From: Candidatus Aegiribacteria sp.
Lineage (GTDB): Bacteria; Fermentibacterota; Fermentibacteria; Fermentibacterales; JCC-6
Reading direction: 5' to 3'
Assembly: GCA_013138965.1 (NCBI GenBank)
Contig: WTBT01000017.1
Location: 62,001-126,000 of the forward strand
Length of the DNA: 64,000 nt
The translations under genes were made by a program, and so were the position numbers. Shown in pieces: positions 45,800 to 54,968 of this stretch (within the stretch, counting starts at the first letter, position 1; each line of letters begins with the position of its first letter). The notes beneath the pieces were generated by a model. That model saw only the letters and a list, made by a program, of their open reading frames with translations, ran no database searches and had not been told where the DNA came from.

Positions 45800-46825
45800 T
45801 CAACCATTATGCCTGAACAGTTCCGCCTCGGTTGTCTCTATCAGGCAGGCTCTTCTGATTGTTTTCCGGGCATGCGAAAGACCAACATAGAATCGCTCGG
45901 AGTAAAGCTCGTAATCATCCCTCAACCTTGGTGGAGTCATGTTGACGGTGATAACATTGGCTCCCGCGTTAAAACACTGAAGCTGACCATCCTTTCTGAG
46001 ACGCTCGAAAGTACTCGTTGCCGGTATAAGTGTGTTCTTTAGAAACAATCTCATGGCCGCTATGAAGCGGAGACCCAGATCGACATCACCAACAGGACAG
46101 TTCTCGAGAGGCGTCCCCTTTGAAGGTAGGAAGACAGACACACTCGACATGTCGACATTCAGATCCTTCATAAGGATCAGATCATCAACAAGAGAATTCA
46201 CCGTCTGACCGGGAAGCCCGAGAAGAGGTCCGGAACCGATATGATACCCGTGTTTACGGATAACGCGAAGCCAGTGTATTCTGTCCTCCAGCAGAAAGCC
46301 GGGCTTCATCTCTTCAAACAGCTCTTTAGTGGAGGTTTCATGTTTGAGAATGAATTTTCTGGCCCCGGCTTCAAACCAGTAGTCAAGGTCATCTTCCCTG
46401 TGAATCCCGACACACAGAAGCACCATCATACCCATATCGGATATTCTCCGAATAACATCCCCAAGCCACTCGGCGTTGTACTCCTCACTTTCCGCCGCCT
46501 GCAGAAAAAAGGTTCTTATGCCGTTCTCCAGGGCGATTCCGGCCACGGATACTATCTCATCGGGATCAAGTGTGAATCTGCGGATTTCCGTATTCTCTGT
46601 TCTCATTCCGCAGTAAACACAACTGCATCTGCATGTGTTGGCGAATTCTATGACGGCCCTTATGAAGGCTCTGTTCCCGAACAGCTCTTTTCTTACTTCC
46701 CGGGCAGCCCTGTACAGAAGATCAGCCTCCCCGTCGGATGACAGGAGAACCGCTTTCAGATCATCCCTTGAGAATCCATCATTCAAACGTTTTTCAATCC
46801 AGCCCGCATCAATACTCAACGGCAA
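45800..46825 (-). CDS. HydE-like radical SAM enzyme
   Basis: A 341-residue radical SAM protein closest in pattern to HydE, the [FeFe]-hydrogenase maturase, and to PylB and BioB. The cluster motif is CRCSCVYC (CxxxCxxC, about residues 65-72) after IEFANT. Other HydE-like parts are FFLQAAESEEYN, KFILKHETSTKELFEEMKPG, SGPLLGLPGQTVNSLVDDL and VFLPSKGTPLENCPVG. The start is TTG at 46825 with AGAAGGG six bases upstream. HydF, HydG and hydrogenase genes are not in the window, so the target is open. It is 13 bases after aroE. Confidence 0.7.
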   Translation of the reverse strand: MPLSIDAGWIEKRLNDGFSRDDLKAVLLSSDGEADLLYRAAREVRKELFGNRAFIRAVIEFANTCRCSCVYCGMRTENTEIRRFTLDPDEIVSVAGIALENGIRTFFLQAAESEEYNAEWLGDVIRRISDMGMMVLLCVGIHREDDLDYWFEAGARKFILKHETSTKELFEEMKPGFLLEDRIHWLRVIRKHGYHIGSGPLLGLPGQTVNSLVDDLILMKDLNVDMSSVSVFLPSKGTPLENCPVGDVDLGLRFIAAMRLFLKNTLIPATSTFERLRKDGQLQCFNAGANVITVNMTPPRLRDDYELYSERFYVGLSHARKTIRRACLIETTEAELFRHNG

Positions 46826-46838
46826 TCACAACCCTTCT

Positions 46839-47639
46839 TCATTTCAGCTTTTTCCTCACCGTCTCAAGAACCGCGGCGGTTCCCGGCATGATGCCCGTCC
46901 ATATTTCGAAAGACCTCGCTGCCTGATGCACAAGCATGGTTTCCCCGGTAAATATTTCAACTCCAAAACGGCGCAGATCGTTTCTCCAATGCCAGGTTCT
47001 GTTGTAATTCAGGTCGGCAAAGATCATATTTTCAAGAAGTGACTTCTCCAGAGGGAAGACATCATCATCTCTCCAGCCAAGAGTCGTCGCGTTTACAACC
47101 GTTCCGGCGTCAGCTGTTCTTAGTGAATCGTTAAGCTCATTCAGATTTCCCGCGGAAGCGAAGCCACTCCATTCAGAGGGATTCCTGCAGTAGAGTTTGT
47201 ATTGCAGGCGTCTTTCATGAAGAGCGTAATCAGCTGCCAGGGCAGCGCTTCCGCTGCCCGTTACGAAAAATGGCTCCGGGAGGCCGCACTCATCGATGAA
47301 GCGGCTGAAACCGTAAATGTCGGTATTGTAACCAGTAATATGTCCATCGGTTGTTTTCATTGTGTTGATCACCCGAAGATCTCGGGCATGGCCCTCCAAT
47401 TCGCTGCACATGCCGGCAGCCGCAGTCTTATGAGGATAGGTAACATTCAGGCCGGTAATACCGCTGCCCAATAGCTCTGAAACCGTTTCTCTGAATCTGT
47501 CAGGAGAAACGGGGTAAGCGGCATATTCACCCTCAAGGCCGGTTGATCTGAAAAATTCTTTATGAATGAGAGGGGAGAGTGAAAAATCCAGCGGCCAGCC
47601 TATCAGACCGAATCTGAAACTCTGCTCAGGTTTAGCCAT
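46839..47639 (-). CDS. aroE: shikimate dehydrogenase
   Basis: Reduces 3-dehydroshikimate with NADPH in aromatic amino acid synthesis. The 266 residues show the substrate-binding start FGLIGWPLDFSLSPLIHKEF, the catalytic lysine in NVTYPHK (about 66), the aspartate in TGYNTDIYGF (about 103), and the nucleotide-binding loop VTGSGSAALAADYA, in which the usual GxGGxxxA is modified to GSGSAALA. It overlaps the end of the radical SAM gene by 8 bases. Other aro genes are not nearby. Confidence 0.9.
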   Translation of the reverse strand: MAKPEQSFRFGLIGWPLDFSLSPLIHKEFFRSTGLEGEYAAYPVSPDRFRETVSELLGSGITGLNVTYPHKTAAAGMCSELEGHARDLRVINTMKTTDGHITGYNTDIYGFSRFIDECGLPEPFFVTGSGSAALAADYALHERRLQYKLYCRNPSEWSGFASAGNLNELNDSLRTADAGTVVNATTLGWRDDDVFPLEKSLLENMIFADLNYNRTWHWRNDLRRFGVEIFTGETMLVHQAARSFEIWTGIMPGTAAVLETVRKKLK

Positions 47640-48879
47640 GTTTTAATCTCCGCACCCGCTGGAACAGCCTGTAAAGCCAGTCACCCGGGCCGCGCGATCT
47701 GTAGAAAACAGGTTCGAAAAAAGTACAGTCTTCGGGAGCAATGCCTTTTCTTCTCATATATCCCGCAAGTGGAGAATGGGCGTACACCCTTATCGTGCCG
47801 ATATTCACAAATGTCGATTTCCAACCGAGTGTAGATCTGACCCTGAGCATGAACCATAATTTTCTGAGAAATGCCAGGAAACCTTCGCCGGGATTGCCGT
47901 TAAAAAAGTTGATCCCCACCTGAAGCCCGGCCCTCCGCGCGAATGTAACAGCAGGCAGAAGATCCGCGGCCTTTCCCCTCTTGGCAAGTTCTTTCAGGCC
48001 CCTGTCGGTAATCGCATCGGGAGAAAAATCCACCTTGACGGCGCCCGCGGCCTTCATCCTCACAAGCTGAGATCGAGTCACATTCTGATCAAGCCAGGCG
48101 CTCCAGGATATTCCGAAGTCAGATTCCTCGAGGGCTGAAAGGAGTTCTTCGAAGTAATCCTCAGGAGCGTTGAAAACAGAATCAATGAACGCAAACCGGG
48201 AAACTCCCAGATATTCAAGCTCCTTTATATCCCTTACAACCTTGTCTACAGACCTGCATCTGAAAGTGGATCCGCTTAAATAGCCGTACGTACAGTAGCT
48301 GCAGCTGAATGCGCAGCCCCTTCTGCTCTGTACGCCTATCGAATCAGGAACGTTATAGCGGGAAATATCAATGAACCTGTAATCCGGAGGTGACAGGCTG
48401 CTGAGATCCGTCTGTTTCCAGGGCAGCATCCTCCCCCCGCTCCAGCCTTCTATTGCGATGCCTTTTTCAAGGTGATCGATCAGTTCAGGAAACATCTTCT
48501 CTCCCTCACCGGGAATTCCGTAATCGATCCTGGGAAACCGCTCCAGGATAATTTCCGGATAGATGGAGAATCCTGTACCTCCCGCTATTACGATTCCTTT
48601 CCATGATTCCAGAACATCCATTATCTCTGAAAAAGATTTTACATAGGAGTAGGTGACTGGATACGAGCTGTCATCAATATTTCTGAGAGAGAGAGCAATG
48701 ATCTCAGGACTGAATGATTCGATTGACTCTCTAAGCATCGACCGGTACTCATTATTAAGGCTCAGATCCAGCCCATTCAGCTCATGGTGTGAAAGCTGTC
48801 CGGCAATGAAAGCCAGGCCGATAGGATAGATCGGAGCCTCGGGACGTCCTGTGGGTGACTGGACCAGGAGAATCTTCAA
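47632..48879 (-). CDS. B12-binding-type radical SAM protein
   Basis: A 415-residue protein. I chose a TTG start at 48879, which has GAGGG eight bases upstream and begins KILLVQSPTGRPEAPIYPIG, the usual start of the cobalamin-binding fold; the longer open frame upstream has no support. Residues 1-140 are the B12-like domain, with IVIAGGTGFSIYPEIILERF. The radical SAM domain follows with RRGCAFSCSYCTYG (CxxxCxxC at about 195). The B12-domain histidine motif DxHxxG is not evident, so cobalamin may not bind. Substrate unknown. It is followed by aroE. Confidence 0.8.
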   Translation of the reverse strand: MKILLVQSPTGRPEAPIYPIGLAFIAGQLSHHELNGLDLSLNNEYRSMLRESIESFSPEIIALSLRNIDDSSYPVTYSYVKSFSEIMDVLESWKGIVIAGGTGFSIYPEIILERFPRIDYGIPGEGEKMFPELIDHLEKGIAIEGWSGGRMLPWKQTDLSSLSPPDYRFIDISRYNVPDSIGVQSRRGCAFSCSYCTYGYLSGSTFRCRSVDKVVRDIKELEYLGVSRFAFIDSVFNAPEDYFEELLSALEESDFGISWSAWLDQNVTRSQLVRMKAAGAVKVDFSPDAITDRGLKELAKRGKAADLLPAVTFARRAGLQVGINFFNGNPGEGFLAFLRKLWFMLRVRSTLGWKSTFVNIGTIRVYAHSPLAGYMRRKGIAPEDCTFFEPVFYRSRGPGDWLYRLFQRVRRLKHG

Positions 48880-48928
48880 GGTAGATCCCTCTTTTCTTTT
48901 TAACTCCAGAGAGTATTTTCCAAGTATA

Positions 48929-49963
48929 ATGAAATCCATGAGAATCAGTTTCTTCGCGGCAGCTCTGATATCCATATCCATCTTTTCGCGGACAGCGGAA
49001 GCTGATATGCCGTCTCAGCGTATTCCGCAGCTGGACAGCCTGGCCTCTGATATATCATTAATGGGATACATTCCTTCAGGTGGGGAAATGCTCGTGCTGG
49101 CAGCTTCTAATAACTGGTTCGGCCTTCTTTCCAGCGTGAAGCTTCTGCCGGGAGACAGCGATGAACTGAATTCAATTCTTGCGGGTACAACGGGAAAACG
49201 CGGATATTTCGGTTCTGCCTCCTGGACTCCGGGGGGGGATGTTGTCCTGGTTACCGCTCCTCAGCCGGAATGTCTCCCTTACAATCTGGAGCCCTCGGTC
49301 GCAGCCGGTTCTGAAGCTGTCTTCTACCTTGATGGGTTCGAACTGCTGAGTGACCCTCAGACAGCCGTGGGTACTCCGGAACTGGAAGTTCTTGAGATCT
49401 ACCCTGATTCAACTGGAAGGTTTGCCTTCAGTACTCTTTCGAAAGGCGTCTACTGGGTAGAGGTCATGCAGCAGACCGCCTCGGGGCCGTCTATCGCACT
49501 GCTCTTTCCTGTTATTGCGGGTGGAACCGCCGCGGATGTCTTCAGAGGAACAATCGAAATTCCTGTTTCCGAAGCCGACAGCCCCCATAAAATCCTTCAT
49601 GAATTGAACGATATCAGGCGAAGCAGGGAAATACCGATTCTTGAGCCAAGTAAAACTCTTGACAGCCTGGCTTCGACACGAGCAGGAAATCTCGCTTTTT
49701 CCGGTTCATTTTCGCATTTCGGCCTGAATACCATCAGTCTGCCCGAAATCCTGCCGGAAGGTATATCAGTGTACGGCGAGAACATCGGAAGAGGAAGAGG
49801 ATACCAGGAAGCGTGGTCCATGATCCTCATCAGTCCGTTCCATCTTCAGACCTGTATGTCTGAAACCTATACCCATGCAGGAATATCCGGAGCCGTGGAT
49901 TCCTCCGAGTATAAATGGCAGCTGGTTCTGGTCCAGATTTTCGCATCAGGAGTGGATGAATAA
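48929..49963 (+). CDS. secreted CAP (SCP/PR-1) domain protein
   Basis: A 344-residue exported protein. The start is probably the ATG at 48929, giving the signal peptide MKSMRISFFAAALISISIFS. The mature N-terminal half is a beta-rich region (PGGDVVLVTAPQPECLPYNL, then a carboxypeptidase-regulatory-like segment DSTGRFAFSTLSKGVYWVEV). Residues about 215-344 form a CAP domain: LHELNDIRRSREIPILEPS, FSGSFSHFGLNT, YGENIGRGRGYQEAWSMI and SETYTHAGISGAV. The two CAP histidines and the ENIG motif are present. Its stop overlaps the HD-GYP start by one base. Confidence 0.8.
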   Translation: MKSMRISFFAAALISISIFSRTAEADMPSQRIPQLDSLASDISLMGYIPSGGEMLVLAASNNWFGLLSSVKLLPGDSDELNSILAGTTGKRGYFGSASWTPGGDVVLVTAPQPECLPYNLEPSVAAGSEAVFYLDGFELLSDPQTAVGTPELEVLEIYPDSTGRFAFSTLSKGVYWVEVMQQTASGPSIALLFPVIAGGTAADVFRGTIEIPVSEADSPHKILHELNDIRRSREIPILEPSKTLDSLASTRAGNLAFSGSFSHFGLNTISLPEILPEGISVYGENIGRGRGYQEAWSMILISPFHLQTCMSETYTHAGISGAVDSSEYKWQLVLVQIFASGVDE

Positions 49964-51591
49964 TGATGGTTCAAATAGCCGAAACTATCGGTAACATCAA
50001 TCTTATAACAGTAGCAGGAACACTGCAGGACTGTCTGATACCCCTTGCAATACTGGCAATGGGAAGCGCCCTGACAGGTGGACTGCCGCTGCTGACCTCA
50101 CCGTTTTTCGAGTTCTCTCTGAATAAAGTTTTTATTCTTTCTCTTTTCTTTCTCCGGCCACAGGATCCAACCGTTTATTTCGCTCTTGCATCAGTTCTGG
50201 CTGGCGCCGCTCTTCGAAAAGCGTCTTCAGGCAGGGAATTCTGGCGGTACGTCACAACCGCCATCACTATGGTTGCCCTGCTTAAATACGGTCCGGCTCT
50301 TTATCAGAAGCTTCAGCCGGAAGTACCGGGTCAGCTGGCGCTTGTCTCAGTTCTGCCGATTCTCGTTTTCATCGATATAATCATCAACACCGCATTCATG
50401 GAAAAGGGTTCAGATTTCATCAAACTATCGGTTGTGGTGCTGATTTCGTATATAGCCGCGCTCCCCCTCTCGATCATGACTGTTATCATGGTAAACAATG
50501 AAGGCATACTCGGAGCAGCGCTGACATTTGCGGGATTTACCGGATTCTCGTTCATCGGAAGGTCAATTAACAGGAAGCATCTGTGGAATACAGAGAGGAT
50601 AAGGGAAATAAGCAGTCAGGACAGAATGGCCGCGCGCCTGATGGAATCCTCTTCATACGGGGAATTTCTCGGTATACTTCAGGACAGCCTCTTCGAAAAT
50701 TCCGACAGCGGCGTTCGGGCTCTCACAAGGTCTTCCGGGGCTTTCGACTGGTTTCTGTGGAGCCCGGATGAGCAATTCGGCCTGCAAGAATCCAGTATCA
50801 ACGGCACATTACCTGCAAAAGGAAAATTTACAGGGGACTTCACAGTAAGCAATATCTCCGGAACAGCCCTGGGATTATCGGACACCAGAGACCTGATGAT
50901 TGTGCTTTCCGGCCCTGAACAGAACATTCTCCAGAGGATGCCACTCAGCCTTCTTGATAATCTTGTTCTTCTTCTGCGTCATACATGGGAGGCAGTAGGT
51001 CATTCTCTGCGAAGCGAGAGGTCATTTCTGGCTGCTGCGGTAACGCTTGCAAGGCTGGCTGACTCCAAAGATGATTATACACACGGACATTCGCTGAGAG
51101 TTGCAGGCCTTTCCTGCTCTCTCGGAAGAAATCTGCGCCTTTCACCGGAGAATATCCAGATTCTGCGGGTCGCCGCAATACTCCACGACATTGGAAAACT
51201 GGCGATACCAGTTGCAATTCTCACAAAAAGAGGCCTGCTTACAAGGAAAGAGCGGGAGATTGTGGAAGCTCATCCTGTAGAAGGGGCAAGGATTGTCTCA
51301 GGATTATCAGGTTACGAAGAGGTAACCAGAATAATCAGAAGCCATCACGAACGGCTTGATGGAAAGGGATACCCCGATGGCCTATGCAACGGAGATATTC
51401 CATTTATGGCAAGAATCGTTGCGGTAGCAGATACTTTTGACGCAATAACAAGTGATAGATCGTACCATTCAATATCCGGATGGGAATCCGCCCTTGAAGT
51501 CATAATAGAAGAAAAGGGCAGTAAATTCGATTCCAGAATCGTTTCCGCGCTTGAAGCGATTCTGTCGGACGAAAAAGCGAACATGGCATGA
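49963..51591 (+). CDS. membrane HD-GYP phosphodiesterase
   Basis: A 542-residue protein predicted to break down cyclic di-GMP. The first 195 residues hold about six hydrophobic segments; residues about 215-335 form a GAF-like middle domain. The HD-GYP domain runs from about 355: RLADSKDDYTHGHSLRVAGL, the metal pair in ILHDIGKLAIP (about 408) and HHERLDGKGYPDGLCNGD (about 460-477) are all intact, as is ARIVAVADTFDAITSDRSYH. So it should be an active enzyme. It overlaps the next gene (ATGA), whose product has a similar plan but a broken active site. Confidence 0.88.
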   Translation: MMVQIAETIGNINLITVAGTLQDCLIPLAILAMGSALTGGLPLLTSPFFEFSLNKVFILSLFFLRPQDPTVYFALASVLAGAALRKASSGREFWRYVTTAITMVALLKYGPALYQKLQPEVPGQLALVSVLPILVFIDIIINTAFMEKGSDFIKLSVVVLISYIAALPLSIMTVIMVNNEGILGAALTFAGFTGFSFIGRSINRKHLWNTERIREISSQDRMAARLMESSSYGEFLGILQDSLFENSDSGVRALTRSSGAFDWFLWSPDEQFGLQESSINGTLPAKGKFTGDFTVSNISGTALGLSDTRDLMIVLSGPEQNILQRMPLSLLDNLVLLLRHTWEAVGHSLRSERSFLAAAVTLARLADSKDDYTHGHSLRVAGLSCSLGRNLRLSPENIQILRVAAILHDIGKLAIPVAILTKRGLLTRKEREIVEAHPVEGARIVSGLSGYEEVTRIIRSHHERLDGKGYPDGLCNGDIPFMARIVAVADTFDAITSDRSYHSISGWESALEVIIEEKGSKFDSRIVSALEAILSDEKANMA

Positions 51592-53171
51592 TAAAGAACG
51601 AACCCGGCAGCGGATTGACCCTGTTCTCTGGAGCCGCTGTGATTCTGCTTATCCTGTGGATACCTGTTCTTCACCTGTCGCTTCGGGGAGTCAATGAATA
51701 CTTCATGCTTTTCTGCATATGGGTCGGGCTCGTGTTCACAATATCGATGCAGAGTCGCAGAACAGTAGGATATCAGGTAACCCTGTTCCCTGTTTTTCAG
51801 GGATACATGGCTCTCACCGGATACACTGTCCTTCAGGAAGTCGGCTTCACTCTGGCTCTTTTTATTGGAATGTTTATCCATACGGTCAGAATAGGAGAAA
51901 CATACAGAGACTGCTTTATCCGCTCAATGAAATTCATGCTTATCTGCCTTCTTTCCCTGAGGATCACTACTCTCATCCTTCAGCAGTTCCGCACGAGTGT
52001 TTTTGAAAGTAATTATCTGACTGCGGCAGCGCTTTCGGGTTCGGCGCTGCTTGCGGTGTTTCTGAATCAACTTCTTCAGTCCGTTATTGAATTCTCAGAA
52101 ACTAAAGGCTTTAAGCAGACTTTCAGAAATAATATCAAATCAGCTGTCTATCCAGTACTTTTCATTCTCTTTCTTCTCCCGGCGGCGGTACAGACTAAAC
52201 TAACTTCCTCAAGCGTATGGGAATGGAATCTGATTACCGTGGTAACAACGGTGCTGGTTATCCAGACCGGTCTCTCATTGCTTCTTGACAGAGCAAGATG
52301 CTCATACTCCAGGACCAGATTTCTTGAGAACGAGCTGGGTAAGCATTCAGAAATCCTTACCGGGCTGGACTCCCCGATCGAAGCTCTCAGGATTCTTGCG
52401 AATTTCCTGTATCAGGCCGCTGAAACGTATGCTGTCAGAGTAACCTGGAAGAACATCTCCATGACTTATCCCACCAGTTTTGAAACTTCCGGAATTGCTC
52501 CCATATCGCGACAGGGAGAAGAAGGCCTTCTTCTTGAAGTCTGGCCTTCGCCAAGAACGAGGCTTGATAATGAACGTATTGAGATCTTCATACTGCAGAC
52601 CGAAACAGTGCTGAAGAACCTTGAACTGAGGATCAGTGTGGTTAAAAGTGGCTGGAAGTGCCTCGAGGCAATGGTATACTCACTGGATATGTCAGACAGC
52701 AGACAGGCCGGTTACAGCAGAATTGTCGCGAATATTGCCAGAGAAATAGGACGAGAAATGGGGATGGCAACCGATGCGCTTGATGATCTTGAGATGTCTG
52801 CCATGCTCCATCTGACGGCTGCAATTCTGGAGAAGGCCGAGGAAGACTGGCATGAGGCCTTCTCGACATCGGATCCCGCAAGAACCCAGTTCCAGCTCCC
52901 CCCCGAAGTACTCCTGGGAATAAGACATATGACAGAAAATTACGATGGTTCCGGTAAACCGGAAAAACTTATTGGAAAATCAATCCCCGCTATCGCAAGA
53001 ATACTCTCCGTCGCGAGCAATTTCGCGGCAAATTTATCCAACCAGTCAGTTGATGACGCCATTCTCGAACTTAAGAGGAGAACCGGTCTGATATACGACC
53101 CGGATATCGTTGATATACTTGAAAACATTTCCCTGCAGCAGGAAAATATGGTGTTTTCGAATAATTTGTAA
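51588..53171 (+). CDS. membrane protein with a degenerate HD-GYP domain
   Basis: A 527-residue protein with the same plan as its upstream neighbour: five or six N-terminal membrane segments, a middle domain (about 240-345) and a C-terminal HD-type domain. The metal-binding HD is replaced by LEMSAMLHLTAAILEKAEED, and the GYP motif reads MTENYDGSGKPEKLIGKSIP, with ENY for the HE(R/x) pair and GKP for GYP. The flanking IARILSVASNFAANLS remains recognisable. It is therefore probably a non-catalytic paralogue that binds or regulates the active partner. Its start overlaps the partner's stop by 4 bases. Duplication followed by loss is the simplest reading. Confidence 0.78.
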   Translation: MIKNEPGSGLTLFSGAAVILLILWIPVLHLSLRGVNEYFMLFCIWVGLVFTISMQSRRTVGYQVTLFPVFQGYMALTGYTVLQEVGFTLALFIGMFIHTVRIGETYRDCFIRSMKFMLICLLSLRITTLILQQFRTSVFESNYLTAAALSGSALLAVFLNQLLQSVIEFSETKGFKQTFRNNIKSAVYPVLFILFLLPAAVQTKLTSSSVWEWNLITVVTTVLVIQTGLSLLLDRARCSYSRTRFLENELGKHSEILTGLDSPIEALRILANFLYQAAETYAVRVTWKNISMTYPTSFETSGIAPISRQGEEGLLLEVWPSPRTRLDNERIEIFILQTETVLKNLELRISVVKSGWKCLEAMVYSLDMSDSRQAGYSRIVANIAREIGREMGMATDALDDLEMSAMLHLTAAILEKAEEDWHEAFSTSDPARTQFQLPPEVLLGIRHMTENYDGSGKPEKLIGKSIPAIARILSVASNFAANLSNQSVDDAILELKRRTGLIYDPDIVDILENISLQQENMVFSNNL

Positions 53172-53226
53172 ATTCCTGCACTTCATATCGATGGGCTCTA
53201 CTGGTTCTTCTCCCGAATATCAGAGA

Positions 53227-53258
53227 ATCGCCGGCCTGGTCTACTCAGAACCGGCGAT
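53227..53258. terminator. hairpin between convergent genes
   Basis: Perfect 8-bp arms ATCGCCGG and CCGGCGAT around a 16-base loop, between the stop at 53171 and the stop at 53285. Position and symmetry suit a two-way transcription stop, but no T-run follows, so this is tentative. Confidence 0.4.
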
Positions 53259-53284
53259 AGATTAAATCTGATAATCAGCGTTGC

Positions 53285-54847
53285 TTACTGACTGTACCTC
53301 TCGACCCTGTCTATCTTCTCCTCACAGAGAGAGATGGAATTGTTTGCCGCCGAGATCATGCTCTGGGCACTGCCTGCCCTGTATCCGGTTACATGCGACA
53401 GATAGGATATAGCAGTATTCAGGTCGTTTATGGCTCCCCGCCAGACGGGAATGTTATCAGCAACAAGTTCCGATATTCGAGCCTTGGTTGAACCGCTCTG
53501 GTAGTAGAATGCCCCCATCATGTAGTTGGCGAGAGGATCGTTCGGATAAGCGCTGCTGAGGCGGGAGAAAACATTCTGCATTGAACCGCGCTGTCCGCTG
53601 TCTCTGTATATGGTGGCTAGAAGTATATACGCTTCCCGGTTTCCTGTACTGGAGATGAGAGATTCCAGTCTGTTAACCGCGCTGGAGGTTCTGCCGGCCC
53701 ATGATTCAACCTGGGCAGTGTAAAGAATCTTCTGCGAGTTATCCGGATCCGATTCCAGATATATGACCACGTGGTCAGCAGCGCTGCCGTAATCGCCTAC
53801 CTTGAGGTAGGATTGAATAAGGCGCTGCCTGAAGCCGTTCATGTTGCTGTTTACAGCGAGTATCTCCTCCATGTACGGTATTGCCCTGGAGTATTCCTCG
53901 GTCTGGTAATAGAGAAGAGAAAGGGGGAACTTAATGGAAAGATTGCCAGGATTGCCTGCAAGCGCTGTCTCGAAGCTGGCAACTGCCTGATCGATCTCTC
54001 CAAGTGCCTGGTAAGCTTCCGCGAGCCCTAAATAGGCATCCGCATTCTCCGGATCGATCTCTACAGCATTCTCAAAATATATCCTGGCAGTGGCGGGGTC
54101 ATCATTGGCAAGGTAAACATTCCCAATACCGGACAGGGCTTTCGGGTTCATTTCATCTTCAGCAAGAATACCCTCGTAAACCTCGAGAGCCTGGTCTACT
54201 GAATCCACATCCGCTTCAAGGTAGATATCCGCAAGCTGAAACCTTGCATCCAGCAGCGTCGGGTCAATGGATAGAGCCTGGTTCAGAAACATTATCGCCA
54301 TGGACCAGTTTTTCATCTGGATACTGAACGCAGCCTGATCCAGCGCCTGCCGGGTTCTGCCGCCGATCAGCTCAGAAAGATCTGCGATCATGCTTGCGGC
54401 GAGTGCCTTCACAGGGTCGGTGTTCTTTGGAACAATGGCGGGATCCGCATTAATAGTATTGCCGGAAGCGGTGATACTGACATTCCATAGAACCTGAAAT
54501 TCATCTCCGGCAGGAGTGATATTGCCGTAGAGTATCATCTCAGTTCCAAGAGCAAGACCGGCATCCACCACAAAGTCAGGCGGTACACCATATTCAAAAT
54601 CAGATGGATTGAAACCCAGATCCTCAAAAGCGTCTTCGAGATCACCCTTCGAGATGAAGGAGTACTCGGGGCTGTCCTCAAGAATATCCTTAAGAGCGTC
54701 ATAAAGCTTATTACTTATCCATCGGGCATCAGAGCAGCTGTAACCGAATGGTACTATGCCGATTCTTGCAGCTTCCCCATCCCCGGAAGCAACTGCGGTG
54801 CCGCAGGCCAGCAGGATAAGGCATACTGTCGCAAACATTATTCTCAT
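53285..54847 (-). CDS. exported tetratricopeptide-repeat protein
   Basis: A 520-residue periplasmic protein. The ATG at 54847 has GGAGG eight bases upstream, giving the signal peptide MRIMFATVCLILLACGTAVA. Residues about 25-165 form a small alpha/beta domain (RIGIVPFGYSCSDARWISNK ... FISKGDLEDAFEDLGF) like those of TolB-N/CsgG-type proteins. At least eight TPR units follow (about 165-440), for example AFSIQMKNWSMAIMFLNQAL and IYFENAVEIDPENADAYLGL. The C-terminus is helical. A role as an envelope scaffold or assembly factor is likely; partners are unknown. It lies alone between a convergent gene and dinG. Confidence 0.8.
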   Translation of the reverse strand: MRIMFATVCLILLACGTAVASGDGEAARIGIVPFGYSCSDARWISNKLYDALKDILEDSPEYSFISKGDLEDAFEDLGFNPSDFEYGVPPDFVVDAGLALGTEMILYGNITPAGDEFQVLWNVSITASGNTINADPAIVPKNTDPVKALAASMIADLSELIGGRTRQALDQAAFSIQMKNWSMAIMFLNQALSIDPTLLDARFQLADIYLEADVDSVDQALEVYEGILAEDEMNPKALSGIGNVYLANDDPATARIYFENAVEIDPENADAYLGLAEAYQALGEIDQAVASFETALAGNPGNLSIKFPLSLLYYQTEEYSRAIPYMEEILAVNSNMNGFRQRLIQSYLKVGDYGSAADHVVIYLESDPDNSQKILYTAQVESWAGRTSSAVNRLESLISSTGNREAYILLATIYRDSGQRGSMQNVFSRLSSAYPNDPLANYMMGAFYYQSGSTKARISELVADNIPVWRGAINDLNTAISYLSHVTGYRAGSAQSMISAANNSISLCEEKIDRVERYSQ

Positions 54848-54968
54848 TATTCTATCCTCCATGAAGCAGATTATGCCAGAAATGCATTGTTACGAATTGT
54901 ACAGCAAAGCAGATGGCAAATATTGCACTATAGATAATCTCAGGCAAGCACCTGTCTCTATCCGCCAT

